The notes under the pieces: generated by a model
Seen by the model: the letters and a program-made list of their open reading frames with translations, nothing else
What the model was told of the DNA's origin: nothing
Databases searched by the model: none
Assembly: GCA_017552715.1 (NCBI GenBank)
Contig: JAFZOW010000068.1
Location: 1 to 40,683, forward strand
Source of the DNA: Lachnospiraceae bacterium
Lineage (GTDB): Bacteria; Bacillota; Clostridia; Lachnospirales; Lachnospiraceae
Length of the DNA: 40,683 nt
Reading direction: 5' to 3'
In this document: positions 14,164-20,530 of the stretch, piece by piece
Position numbering within the stretch: the stretch's first letter is position 1
How the letters are laid out: every line of letters begins with the position of its first letter
Translations under genes and position numbers: made by a program

Positions 14164-14175
14164 TGCACCGGTGCA
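14164..14175. repeat. Palindrome TGCACCGGTGCA (one of three copies in the prophage)
   Basis: A perfect 12-bp palindrome between terL and portal. Exact copies also lie at 5819-5830 (amidase gene) and 20899-20910 (DUF3102-like gene). The two genic copies encode the same residues (Ala-Pro-Val-Gln), so part of the repetition could be codon use. Confidence 0.6.
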
Positions 14176-14178
14176 ATT

Positions 14179-15870
14179 TCACATGATCGTCTTGTACTCT
14201 TCCAGATATCTGTCCCGGATCACATATGCATCCAGGAGAGAAGCCACACCGTCGATTCTTCTTGTTGTCCGGCCTTCGTTGACCTTGGCCGGCTGTATAT
14301 TGTCATTCTTGTCCACATCCACGGAGGTGTTCGTCAGACACCACTTCAGGATTGGATTGTTGTTATATATGACCAGCTTCTTCGTTAAATCCGCTCCCAG
14401 GCTCTTCATCGGAGCACTCAGTGTTTTCTTTCCCTGGATGACCGGCTCCATTACTGTCTTGCCGAACTCATTTTCCATGTCATCCACAAAATACTTTGCA
14501 CTCCAGCTGTCGTATCCGCAGCGCCAGAGGTATATGTCCCTCTTCTCCTGCTGCTCCCTGAACCAGTCCACGATCAATCTGTAATTGATCTTGTTGCCTG
14601 GAGAGATCCTGCACCATCCCTGTTCGATCCAGATATCATACGGTATCTTGTCCTCATGGATCCTCTTTTCCAGATTGTCCTCCGGGATCCAGTACATCTG
14701 CTCCACATATAGCCGTTCGTCAGCTCTTACCTGGAAGAGCAGTGTCGCACATGTAAGATCCACACACGATGAAAGGTCAACGCCTCCCACTCCATAGCGA
14801 GGTTTCAATTTCCCGATATCGAACTTCTCACGGTTGTCCAGCTGTTCAAATGTCAGCCAGGCTTCGGCCGAAGTCTCACGAATATTGAACTGCTTGCACA
14901 CAAGGTTCTTCACAAGCAGCGGTTCCTGCATTGCTTTTTCCACCTCATGCCGCAATATATCAATGTTCTTTATGGTCCCAAGTCCCGGATTTGCCTTTTT
15001 CCAGCAGCTTTCATCCGTCCACTCTGCCCTTTTGTCAAGCTCGTAGACTATTACAAGCGTCCGTTCGTCTTTGTATCCGTTCGGATCGTCGTATCCATTT
15101 ACGATGCGCTCACACTGATCATAGACATCATCGTAAATATCATCCCGGACAGTTCCTGCAGTCGATGTGATGAATATCAGCGGCTGTTCCCTGGCTGAAA
15201 CACCGTCCGCTATAATGTCATACAGCGCTCTGCCGTTCTTCCACTGGTGGATCTCATCCATGAGTGCGCAGTGTATGTTTAGGCCGTCTAGGGTATTCGT
15301 ATCGCTTGCCAGCGGTTTGAATGTTCCGGCGTTAAAGCTTTCACTGGAAAGCTCTGCCACAAGCGGCTTGATCCTCTTCCGAAGCACCGGCGATTTATTC
15401 ACCATCCGTTTTGCCTCTTTCCAGATGATGCTCGCCTGATCTCTCTTTGTTGCCACCGCATACACTTCCGGTCCAGCTTCGCCGTCCCCGATCAGCATGT
15501 AATTTCCAACACCGGACGCCAGAAGACTCTTTCCGTTCTTTTTCCCAACAATCAGCACAACCCTTCTGTACTTCCGTAATCCGTTCTCATCTACGAATCC
15601 GAATGCTGCTGCCAGCATGGCCTTTTCCCAGAGCTCCAGGATCACAAGCTGTCCGCCTGCTTTTCCTTTGCTGTGATGGCAATAATTTTCAAAGAACTCG
15701 ATAACATGTTTTGCCCTCTTCGGGCTGTAGTGATATGTTCCCGGATGATCGAGCTCGTCAACGAGCATCTTATATGTCCTGCGCACCTTATCGCTTACAA
15801 CTTCCCGGCCATCGCATATCCGCTGATAATATGTCTTGATCGGGTTATAGTTCGCCGGATATCTAATCAT
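14179..15870 (-). CDS. Terminase large subunit
   Basis: 563 residues. ATPase domain: Walker A variant GKKNGKS at 109-115, Walker B with ALMDEIHQW (Asp205, Glu206), and the coupling motif FITSTAGT (about 233-240). Nuclease domain: acidic residues near D365 (GGVDLSSCVD), D454 (CGYDSWSAKY) and D540 (RRIDGVASLLDAY). This is the Terminase_1 layout of HK97-type cos phages. It translocates DNA into the prohead and cuts concatemers. The ATG at 15870 lies inside the end of the small-subunit gene (8-base overlap). Confidence 0.96.
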   Translation of the reverse strand: MIRYPANYNPIKTYYQRICDGREVVSDKVRRTYKMLVDELDHPGTYHYSPKRAKHVIEFFENYCHHSKGKAGGQLVILELWEKAMLAAAFGFVDENGLRKYRRVVLIVGKKNGKSLLASGVGNYMLIGDGEAGPEVYAVATKRDQASIIWKEAKRMVNKSPVLRKRIKPLVAELSSESFNAGTFKPLASDTNTLDGLNIHCALMDEIHQWKNGRALYDIIADGVSAREQPLIFITSTAGTVRDDIYDDVYDQCERIVNGYDDPNGYKDERTLVIVYELDKRAEWTDESCWKKANPGLGTIKNIDILRHEVEKAMQEPLLVKNLVCKQFNIRETSAEAWLTFEQLDNREKFDIGKLKPRYGVGGVDLSSCVDLTCATLLFQVRADERLYVEQMYWIPEDNLEKRIHEDKIPYDIWIEQGWCRISPGNKINYRLIVDWFREQQEKRDIYLWRCGYDSWSAKYFVDDMENEFGKTVMEPVIQGKKTLSAPMKSLGADLTKKLVIYNNNPILKWCLTNTSVDVDKNDNIQPAKVNEGRTTRRIDGVASLLDAYVIRDRYLEEYKTIM

Positions 15871-16414
15871 CGTCCCCGCGCTCCACTATGAAATCGTCAA
15901 ACTTATCATCCACCTCTTTGACTTCCGTCTTCGGCTGGCATTCAAGCAGGACCTTCATGGCAGCGTTCAGTTTCTGACTCATCTGCAGGTAACTGACTAC
16001 CGCAGGACTCTGTTTCGTTCCGTACTGGTTCTCCCCGTTCTTATACTCGACCTCAGTTCCTTCTTTTGCGATCTGATCACGGAGTTCCTGCATCGTGACA
16101 GTCAGGAATGCAGCATCTTCCACTGTGGCCTTTACCAGTCGCCGTTTTTCCGAGGGAATATCCTTCAGCGAATCACCCAGGCGCCGGATCTCGTTCTTGA
16201 TAAGCCTTTTCCGCTTCTTTTCCGAATCCTCCGACACCGTTTTCGCTGTCTTCGCATAGCGTTCCGCTGTCTTCTGTTCGTCTTTTCGTTTCTTTTCGGC
16301 GCTTTCGGTCTTCTTTTTTGTCGTTTTGGGCCGTGATTTCGTCACGGTTTTGGCCGTTTTTGTGGTCTTCGTTTTTTTGGCGTTAGTTGAAGGTTTCCTT
16401 CCGACTGCTGCCAT
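15863..16414 (-). CDS. Terminase small subunit, P27 family
   Basis: 183 residues from the ATG at 16414, placed 8 bases after AGGGGG. A GTG at 16423 is possible but lacks a site. The N-terminal 80 residues are extremely Lys/Thr-rich (KKTKTTKTAKTVTKSRPKTT), unusual even for a DNA-binding protein. The C-terminal half (LRDQIAKEGTEVEYKNGENQYGTKQSPAVVSYLQMSQKLNAAMKVL in pieces) is the P27 small-terminase signature, seen before HK97-type large terminases. It recognises the packaging site. Confidence 0.88.
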   Translation of the reverse strand: MAAVGRKPSTNAKKTKTTKTAKTVTKSRPKTTKKKTESAEKKRKDEQKTAERYAKTAKTVSEDSEKKRKRLIKNEIRRLGDSLKDIPSEKRRLVKATVEDAAFLTVTMQELRDQIAKEGTEVEYKNGENQYGTKQSPAVVSYLQMSQKLNAAMKVLLECQPKTEVKEVDDKFDDFIVERGDDD

Positions 16415-16536
16415 ATACCACACCCCCTATATGTGTGCCTGCGCGTTGAATCAACCTGCGGGGTCGGTCTGGAAGGGTCTGCCGCTGAGACCGGAACAGG
16501 GGGGAGGTATGCCTCCCATGTCGTGGTCAGGATCGC
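16415..16536. other. GC-rich gap between HNH nuclease and small terminase, candidate cos region
   Basis: 122 bases without a coding frame I can support. It contains GGGAGG-TATG-CCTCCC (16502-16517) and runs of G. In HK97-type phages with an HNH gene next to terS the cohesive-end site lies in or beside such a gap. This placement is inferred from position alone. The gap upstream of the HNH gene is the other candidate. Confidence 0.3.
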
Positions 16537-16872
16537 TCAAGCTCTGTCAATCTCCCGCAGCGAAACAGGATTACCTTCCTCGTCAAACGTACACCATGCT
16601 TTTGCTTTCCCTTTTCCCGCTGCTCCATGGCCCTCAAAGCTGTCATGACAACTCTTGCAAACATATTCCAGATTCTCAAAGTTCAAACTCACATTCAAAT
16701 CATTAACATTCTTTTCTGTCAGAATAATCTTGTGATGAACTATGAATCCCGGGCTGTGGTGGCACTCTTCGCAGAGTCCTCCATCAATCATCATTCTCGT
16801 CTTGATATATAGCTCTCTCGTCTTTACCCATGCGAGGGAGTTATAGAAGGGCCGGGCCCATGTCTGTGCCAT
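16537..16872 (-). CDS. HNH endonuclease (packaging associated)
   Basis: 111 residues. There are two CxxC-type zinc pairs (CEECHH at about 34 and CKSCHD at about 72). The HNH core is FIVHHKIILTEKNVNDLNVSLNFENLEYVC in pieces: His-His, then Asn, then the Cys-His of LEYVCKSCH. It opens MAQTWARPFYNSLAWVKTREL. Small HNH proteins adjacent to terS in HK97-type phages are needed for cos cleavage with terminase. The ATG at 16872 follows GGAGGAGAATAAGT. A strong hairpin lies in its 5' leader. Confidence 0.93.
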   Translation of the reverse strand: MAQTWARPFYNSLAWVKTRELYIKTRMMIDGGLCEECHHSPGFIVHHKIILTEKNVNDLNVSLNFENLEYVCKSCHDSFEGHGAAGKGKAKAWCTFDEEGNPVSLREIDRA

Positions 16873-16886
16873 ACTTATTCTCCTCC

Positions 16887-16916
16887 GTGCAGCTTCTGCA
16901 TCTGCAAAAGCTGCAC
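16887..16916 (-). other. Strong hairpin just upstream of the HNH gene
   Basis: GTGCAGCTT and AAGCTGCAC pair perfectly (9 bp), with inner TGCA/TGCA pairs. It lies 14 bases before the HNH start codon, partly next to the ribosome binding site. It could limit HNH translation or be part of the packaging site. The rest of 16917-16990 holds no gene I can support. Confidence 0.5.
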
Positions 16917-16990
16917 ATGCCCTGAAGAAAGGAGACGGCAGGAACTCGGCAGTGCCCTCCCGCTGATATCATCCTATCAAATTCAAACAC

Positions 16991-17021
16991 AAAAAAACGG
17001 CCATCTTTTCAGATGACCGTT
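16991..17021 (-). terminator. Terminator of the 43-residue membrane protein gene
   Basis: AACGGTCATCT and AGATGGCCGTT form an 11-bp stem (one G-U) with a GAAA loop, followed by five or more T's on the minus strand. A textbook intrinsic terminator. Confidence 0.88.
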
Positions 17022-17042
17022 ACTATCATTTTTATTTGTTTA

Positions 17043-17174
17043 TCAGATCAATGCAAGCAGGAAAAGTATTCCGAAGAAGGCTATTACCGGTATCAAATAC
17101 CATAGAAAATCGCCTTTTTGATACTGCTTTTTTATGCTCTTCTTTTGGGTCCTTATCGGATAAATGAAGATCAT
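17043..17174 (-). CDS. Small single-span membrane protein, autonomous transcription unit (moron)
   Basis: 43 residues from ATG 17174, preceded by GAGAGGGAAAGGAT. The first 24 residues are basic and polar (MIFIYPIRTQKKSIKKQYQK), then a hydrophobic helix LWYLIPVIAFFGILFLLALI to the end. It has its own promoter (17200-17228) and its own terminator (16991-17021). This sets it apart from the surrounding late and early operons and is the hallmark of a moron gene expressed in the lysogen. Topology by the positive-inside rule would put the N-terminus in the cytoplasm. No family is recognised. Superinfection exclusion or a toxin-like role are guesses. Confidence 0.65.
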   Translation of the reverse strand: MIFIYPIRTQKKSIKKQYQKGDFLWYLIPVIAFFGILFLLALI

Positions 17175-17199
17175 ATCCTTTCCCTCTCTTTCTGGCTAT

Positions 17200-17228
17200 A
17201 TTATATCACAGCGGCGGGCTGTCTGCAA
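17200..17228 (-). promoter_or_regulatory. Promoter of the 43-residue membrane protein gene
   Basis: TTGCAG (17228-17223), a 17-bp spacer, then TATAAT (17205-17200) on the minus strand. It begins 7 bases after the stop of the putative late regulator. It could alternatively be the late promoter acted on by that regulator, but the terminator 180 bases on would have to be bypassed. Confidence 0.75.
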
Positions 17229-17235
17229 TGATTTT

Positions 17236-17556
17236 TCATTCGATCTCACCCAGTTCCTTCCCGGTATAGCAGATCATCCGATAGCAGATCCTGCGCATCT
17301 GACGCGGCGAATATCCGGTGTCCCACATCTGTTCATAGCTCTTGTTCTTTTCCTGGTCCGTCCAGAAGCGTTCTGATATCACGGCCTGTTCCGCTTCACT
17401 GAAGAATGAGAATGCCATCTCCACAGCGTTGATCTCCCGGATCAACCTATCCCGATAGATTGACGCTTCACAACAGCTCTCCAGTTCTTTTTTGCACTCC
17501 GGATACTCCCGGAGGATCCTCTGGATAATGTTCCAGCGGTTTGGCGATATCCTCAC
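17236..17556 (-). CDS. Putative late transcription regulator, sigma-70 region 4-like (ArpU/RinA type)
   Basis: 106 residues from GTG 17556. An N-terminal helical region carries CCEASIYRDRLIREINAVEMA. The C-terminal half AEQAVISERFWTDQEKNKSYE then RQMRRICYRMICYTGKEL reads like a sigma region 4 helix-turn-helix. Small proteins of this type sit at the end of the early operon just before HNH and terminase genes in Gram-positive phages and switch on the late operon. The position and fold support this. The exact family is inferred. Confidence 0.65.
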   Translation of the reverse strand: MRISPNRWNIIQRILREYPECKKELESCCEASIYRDRLIREINAVEMAFSFFSEAEQAVISERFWTDQEKNKSYEQMWDTGYSPRQMRRICYRMICYTGKELGEIE

Positions 17557-17786
17557 TTTACTTCATTCCTCTTTCTTTTATGCCACTCATTTGCCCTGTT
17601 GCTGCACTCCGTACAGGTCTTCTTTCCCTGCCTTGCCGGTTTCTTTGCACATATTGAGCACAGCCCTTTTTCCTTTGCCGCTTCCCTTCTCTTCCGCTGT
17701 GCTATCCTGGAGATCGTCCTTCTGTACTCCATGAAGTCCTCTCTTGTCCAGTCATGTATTACTCCCTGCTTCGGTTTTTCGTTCAT
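17553..17786 (-). CDS. Small zinc-binding protein, paralogue of the product of 17958-18209
   Basis: 77 residues from ATG 17786 (GGTGGAGAGAAAAGC upstream). A longer frame to 17912 has no ribosome binding site. There is a basic helix (MEYRRTISRIAQRKRREA) and then a zinc ribbon C-x2-C-x2-KPA-x2-G-x3-C-x2-C (LCSICAKKPARQGKKTCTEC) and a basic tail HKRKR. The next-but-one gene has the same arrangement, so the two are likely duplicates. Probably a DNA-binding early protein. Function unknown. Its end overlaps the late-regulator start by four bases. Confidence 0.65.
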   Translation of the reverse strand: MNEKPKQGVIHDWTREDFMEYRRTISRIAQRKRREAAKEKGLCSICAKKPARQGKKTCTECSNRANEWHKRKRNEVK

Positions 17787-17961
17787 GCTTTTCTCTCCAC
17801 CTTTCGCATTCACTGTCTCCCGGTACTGCATCGCACCAGATGCATGTGCATCCATAGCACTTATCGTACTCTTTTGGCACATCATCCAGCATGTTGATCC
17901 ACTTGGGAACAACCGTACATAATACCGTGATCAGGATCATAGCCCACAAGATCAGGATCAT
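17752..17961 (-). CDS. Small membrane-anchored Cys-rich protein
   Basis: 69 residues from ATG 17961, overlapping the stop of the preceding zinc-protein gene by four bases (ATGA). The N-terminus is one membrane helix (MILILWAMILITVLCTVV). The rest is polar with CYGCTCIWC and a fourth pair completed by DSEC, a possible metal site. It overlaps the next gene by 35 bases. No family is recognised. Confidence 0.55.
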   Translation of the reverse strand: MILILWAMILITVLCTVVPKWINMLDDVPKEYDKCYGCTCIWCDAVPGDSECERWREKHERKTEAGSNT

Positions 17962-18209
17962 TTGACCCTCCCCGCCGCTCTCGCTATGAGATATTTCCCA
18001 TAGCTCATTCCTGCTTCCCTTGCCTTCCTGGCTATATCGTCAATACTCTCTTCCGGTTGTGACCGCATATTCTTCTCTGTCTTAACCGCTTCACGGCGCT
18101 TTCTCGCCTTGTGTGCCTCTTTCGTGCTCACATAGCAATCCCAGCACGTACTCATTCCCGGCTCTGCCGGTTTACTTTTGCAGCAGTTGCACATTTTTGT
18201 TGAGATCAT
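17958..18209 (-). CDS. Small zinc-binding protein, paralogue of the product of 17553-17786
   Basis: 83 residues from ATG 18209, chosen over ATG 18221 because AAGGTGA sits right before it. The zinc ribbon is C-x2-C-x2-KPA-x2-G-x3-C-x2-C (MCNCCKSKPAEPGMSTCWDC), followed by a basic helix ARKRRE and a Ser/Gln-rich C-terminus with GMSYGKYLIARAA, which looks like a small helix-turn-helix. Early phage protein, probably nucleic-acid binding. Function unknown. Confidence 0.6.
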   Translation of the reverse strand: MISTKMCNCCKSKPAEPGMSTCWDCYVSTKEAHKARKRREAVKTEKNMRSQPEESIDDIARKAREAGMSYGKYLIARAAGRVK

Positions 18210-18210
18210 T

Positions 18211-18570
18211 TCACCTTCCATTCTCTTTGAACTCCCCTCTTTCTATCCAACTCTTGTATGCTCCATTTGCAAGGCATTCCAGTGCGTACAGCCTTCGGTC
18301 CTTTTCCGTCCTTAACCACGGCTGCTCTTTTGCATGTTCCGTGAGCGCTTTCAGCAGATCCGTATCTCCGTTTTCAACTGCCCGCTCCTCGCACAGCTTC
18401 ATCCAGTCCTCGATCAGGATCTTCTTGCGGTTAATCTCAAAACATTCCACCATACGGTATTTCCTTTTCAGCTGTCCATTCCGACCTCTCGTGAATCCTG
18501 CCTCAACATAATCACAGCACCGGACGCCTGGCTCTATATCCGCATATCCGCCGAAAAAGAAGAAAAACAT
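18211..18570 (-). CDS. Hypothetical early phage protein
   Basis: 119 residues from ATG 18570, placed after GGGAGGAAAGTAAAC. The frame is open up to 18600. It opens MFFFFFGGYADIEPGV and continues with CCDYVEAGFTRGRNG and a helical C-terminus rich in charged residues (ILIEDWMKLCEERAVENGD). No membrane segment is likely despite the Phe run, which is short. I recognise no family. It immediately follows the HUH endonuclease gene (4 bases apart), so it may assist replication. Confidence 0.55.
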   Translation of the reverse strand: MFFFFFGGYADIEPGVRCCDYVEAGFTRGRNGQLKRKYRMVECFEINRKKILIEDWMKLCEERAVENGDTDLLKALTEHAKEQPWLRTEKDRRLYALECLANGAYKSWIERGEFKENGR

Positions 18571-18572
18571 GT

Positions 18573-19454
18573 TTACTTTCCTCCCGTAACCTTTCTCCAA
18601 AATTCACCTTTCCCGGGCGGGTACTCCATGTATCGCAGATATGACATCCCCGTGATCGCGTTCACTCCCTGATGCCACGACTCTTTGTCCACAACATATC
18701 CCTTCGTGCGGAATCTGTTCGGCTTAGTATTCATCCCTTCCGCCTGAAGCTCCAGAATGGCCTTCATTGTCCAATGCATGAATACCTTCTTCTCCGGGCA
18801 AGGTCTGATCAGATTGCGGCTGCTGCCGAAGTTCAGGATCTCCTTTACCTCTTCCTTGCTCAAAAGTGTCCCATCCTCGAGTTGCATAGGCTGCTCCTTT
18901 GCGATGTACTCCGCAAGCCTCTGACCATCCCCCACCTCACGAACGTGATCCAGATGAGCAAGACCATCCGCCGGGCAGAGTCCATCCTCCAGCATATCCT
19001 CCACCGGCGTCATCCCCCTGGCTCTCATCCATGCATCCGATATCATGAGATCCGCTTTCGGATCATTCAGTCTGTTCATCACAAGGTGGACATGTATCCC
19101 GCCCAGCTTCCCGATCTCGATGGAGTATATATACTTCATCTCCTCGCCTTCCTTGCGGAATCTGTCTCTCATCTTTCGGACGAACCTCTTGAAATCTTCC
19201 TTGACCTCCTGGATTGGCTTTCTCGTCCCTTTGGGATATTTCAGTGTCAGCCACAGATCCCCCTGCCTGAAGTTGAGCTGTATCGTCCTCCGGATGTAAT
19301 TCACCTTATTTCTGTGATTCTGCCTCTTGATCTGATCCGGAGTCGCCTTTGTCCTCTCTGCTCTCTTCTCTCCCTTTCCACCTCTTTTGCCTGCATAGGT
19401 GAAAACATGTTCTATTCCCCATGGCGATCTGTAAATGTATTCTGTAAAGGCCAT
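18573..19454 (-). CDS. HUH-type replication initiator/relaxase-like endonuclease
   Basis: 293 residues from ATG 19454. A TTG four codons upstream is less likely. Motif 1 is WLTLKYPKG (68-76). The metal-binding HUH motif is GGIHVHLVMNR with H121 and H123. The putative nucleophile motif is EYIAKE with Y183 and K186 (Y-x2-K). This is the order and spacing of single-Tyr Rep proteins that nick an origin and start rolling-circle replication. A Rep of this kind in a tailed dsDNA prophage suggests replication by nicking rather than by an O/P-type helicase loader. No helicase is fused or visible nearby. The leader (19455-19531) contains a small hairpin, GGCG-GATA-CGCC. Confidence 0.75.
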   Translation of the reverse strand: MAFTEYIYRSPWGIEHVFTYAGKRGGKGEKRAERTKATPDQIKRQNHRNKVNYIRRTIQLNFRQGDLWLTLKYPKGTRKPIQEVKEDFKRFVRKMRDRFRKEGEEMKYIYSIEIGKLGGIHVHLVMNRLNDPKADLMISDAWMRARGMTPVEDMLEDGLCPADGLAHLDHVREVGDGQRLAEYIAKEQPMQLEDGTLLSKEEVKEILNFGSSRNLIRPCPEKKVFMHWTMKAILELQAEGMNTKPNRFRTKGYVVDKESWHQGVNAITGMSYLRYMEYPPGKGEFWRKVTGGK

Positions 19455-19531
19455 CGTTCGTCCCAACTTTAATATGGTTAATAGTGCACTTAACGGCGTA
19501 TCCGCCTTTTTCTTCTTTTATATAGAAGAAA

Positions 19532-19912
19532 TCACAAATAACTCTTTCCGAAGATCTCCCGGAATTCTTCGTTCGCCTCTTCACTCTCGTGGAGATGCTT
19601 CGCGTATCGTCTCTCCCAGGCGTACTGTCCTTTTCTCTTCAGCCACAGGTCTGCGCCTGTGTTCGGATTGCTGTGCACAGCTCCGCTGCTGCCGTTTTCG
19701 TCTCCTGTATGGTGATATTTACACAGATATACCTTCAGGCCGTACTTCTCGGAGGCCTTCCTGTTTATCCCCTCGAATATGTGATGCTCTTCCAGGGCTC
19801 TGTGCGGATTCCCCAGCAGATCGTAGCGGATCTTCGGCGGTGTTGGTGCTGTTTCGTAATGCTTGCATATAAAGCACTGTTCTTCCCGCTTGTTCTGCAA
19901 TATGCTCTTCAC
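19532..19912 (-). CDS. HNH-like nuclease (DUF968/NinG-type, putative)
   Basis: 126 residues from GTG 19912 after AAGGAGTTTCGGT. An N-terminal CFIC pair is followed by RALEEHHIFEGINRKASEKYGL and YLCKYHHTG (about 40-70). This His-His...Cys...His-His pattern is that of HNH/treble-clef nucleases used by phages in recombination or junction processing. The C-terminal region is helical. The assignment to a named family is tentative. It overlaps the upstream gene by four bases and is followed by the HUH gene. Confidence 0.65.
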   Translation of the reverse strand: MKSILQNKREEQCFICKHYETAPTPPKIRYDLLGNPHRALEEHHIFEGINRKASEKYGLKVYLCKYHHTGDENGSSGAVHSNPNTGADLWLKRKGQYAWERRYAKHLHESEEANEEFREIFGKSYL

Positions 19913-20352
19913 ACCGAAACTCCTTCCTCCGTCACGGCAGTCCTCTTCATTTCGATCCCGCCCTTCGTTGTCCTTCTTGCCGATGCCTTTACAGAACCGT
20001 CTGCTGTTTCTACATTCAGGGATATTGCTTTCAGCTTTCCTACCGCAAGTCCTAATACAGATGTGCTGATCACCGCCTGTGCTTCCGGGAGATCTGCGAA
20101 AAGCTTTTTACATTCTTCCTCGGCCTCCTCAGCCTGCTTGATCCCTCTGCGATAATGCAGGCCTTCATTGCATGTACACTGTCTTGTTGCCTGTTCATTC
20201 AGGGCTTCCATCGGAGCCATCCCTTTTTTTATCAGTTCGAGCGCACAATCTCCGTTTTCGTATCCAATAACGTGGATCTGTTTACAAAACCTGCATGTCC
20301 CCGTATGCTCCTGCAATTCTTCAACCATTTCTTCAGATAATTCTCTTACCAT
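19909..20352 (-). CDS. Hypothetical zinc-binding early protein
   Basis: 147 residues from ATG 20352. N-terminal zinc knuckle of CRFCKQIHVIG and CTCNEG (about 20-62), then a helical stretch (GIKQAEEAEEECKKLFADLPEAQ) and a mixed C-terminus (LKAISLNVETADGSVKASAR). I do not recognise a family beyond clostridial prophage early genes. It overlaps the next gene by four bases and the preceding one by 20, consistent with a compact early operon. Confidence 0.55.
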   Translation of the reverse strand: MVRELSEEMVEELQEHTGTCRFCKQIHVIGYENGDCALELIKKGMAPMEALNEQATRQCTCNEGLHYRRGIKQAEEAEEECKKLFADLPEAQAVISTSVLGLAVGKLKAISLNVETADGSVKASARRTTKGGIEMKRTAVTEEGVSV

Positions 20353-20530
20353 TCTCTTTTATCCTTTCCGCCTCCTCTAAGGCTTCCTTTTTTGCGTACT
20401 TCCTTTTCGTCGTATGGAAGCACAGATCCTGGCAGGCTGTCTTGCTGCACTCTGTATTCTTTCCCGGATCGCAAATGTATATTCCCGGCAGCATTTCCTT
20501 GCTGTCATGGTACTTGATTGTCTTTTCCAT
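20333..20530 (-). CDS. Small hypothetical early protein
   Basis: 65 residues from ATG 20530, after GAGGAGGAAGCAG. The frame extends to 20551 without a site. Sequence MEKTIKYHDSKEMLPGIYIC, four cysteines (ICDPGKNTEC, CQDLC) and a basic helix at the end (KRKYAKKEALEEAERIKENG). Possibly metal-binding. It overlaps both neighbours (26 and 20 bases). No family is recognised. Confidence 0.5.
   Translation of the reverse strand: MEKTIKYHDSKEMLPGIYICDPGKNTECSKTACQDLCFHTTKRKYAKKEALEEAERIKENGKRII

Noticed and set aside
19306-19584. 92-codon minus-strand frame overlapping the HUH gene start
   Set aside because: The part inside the HUH gene is a different frame with no motif, and the HUH motifs define the true frame.
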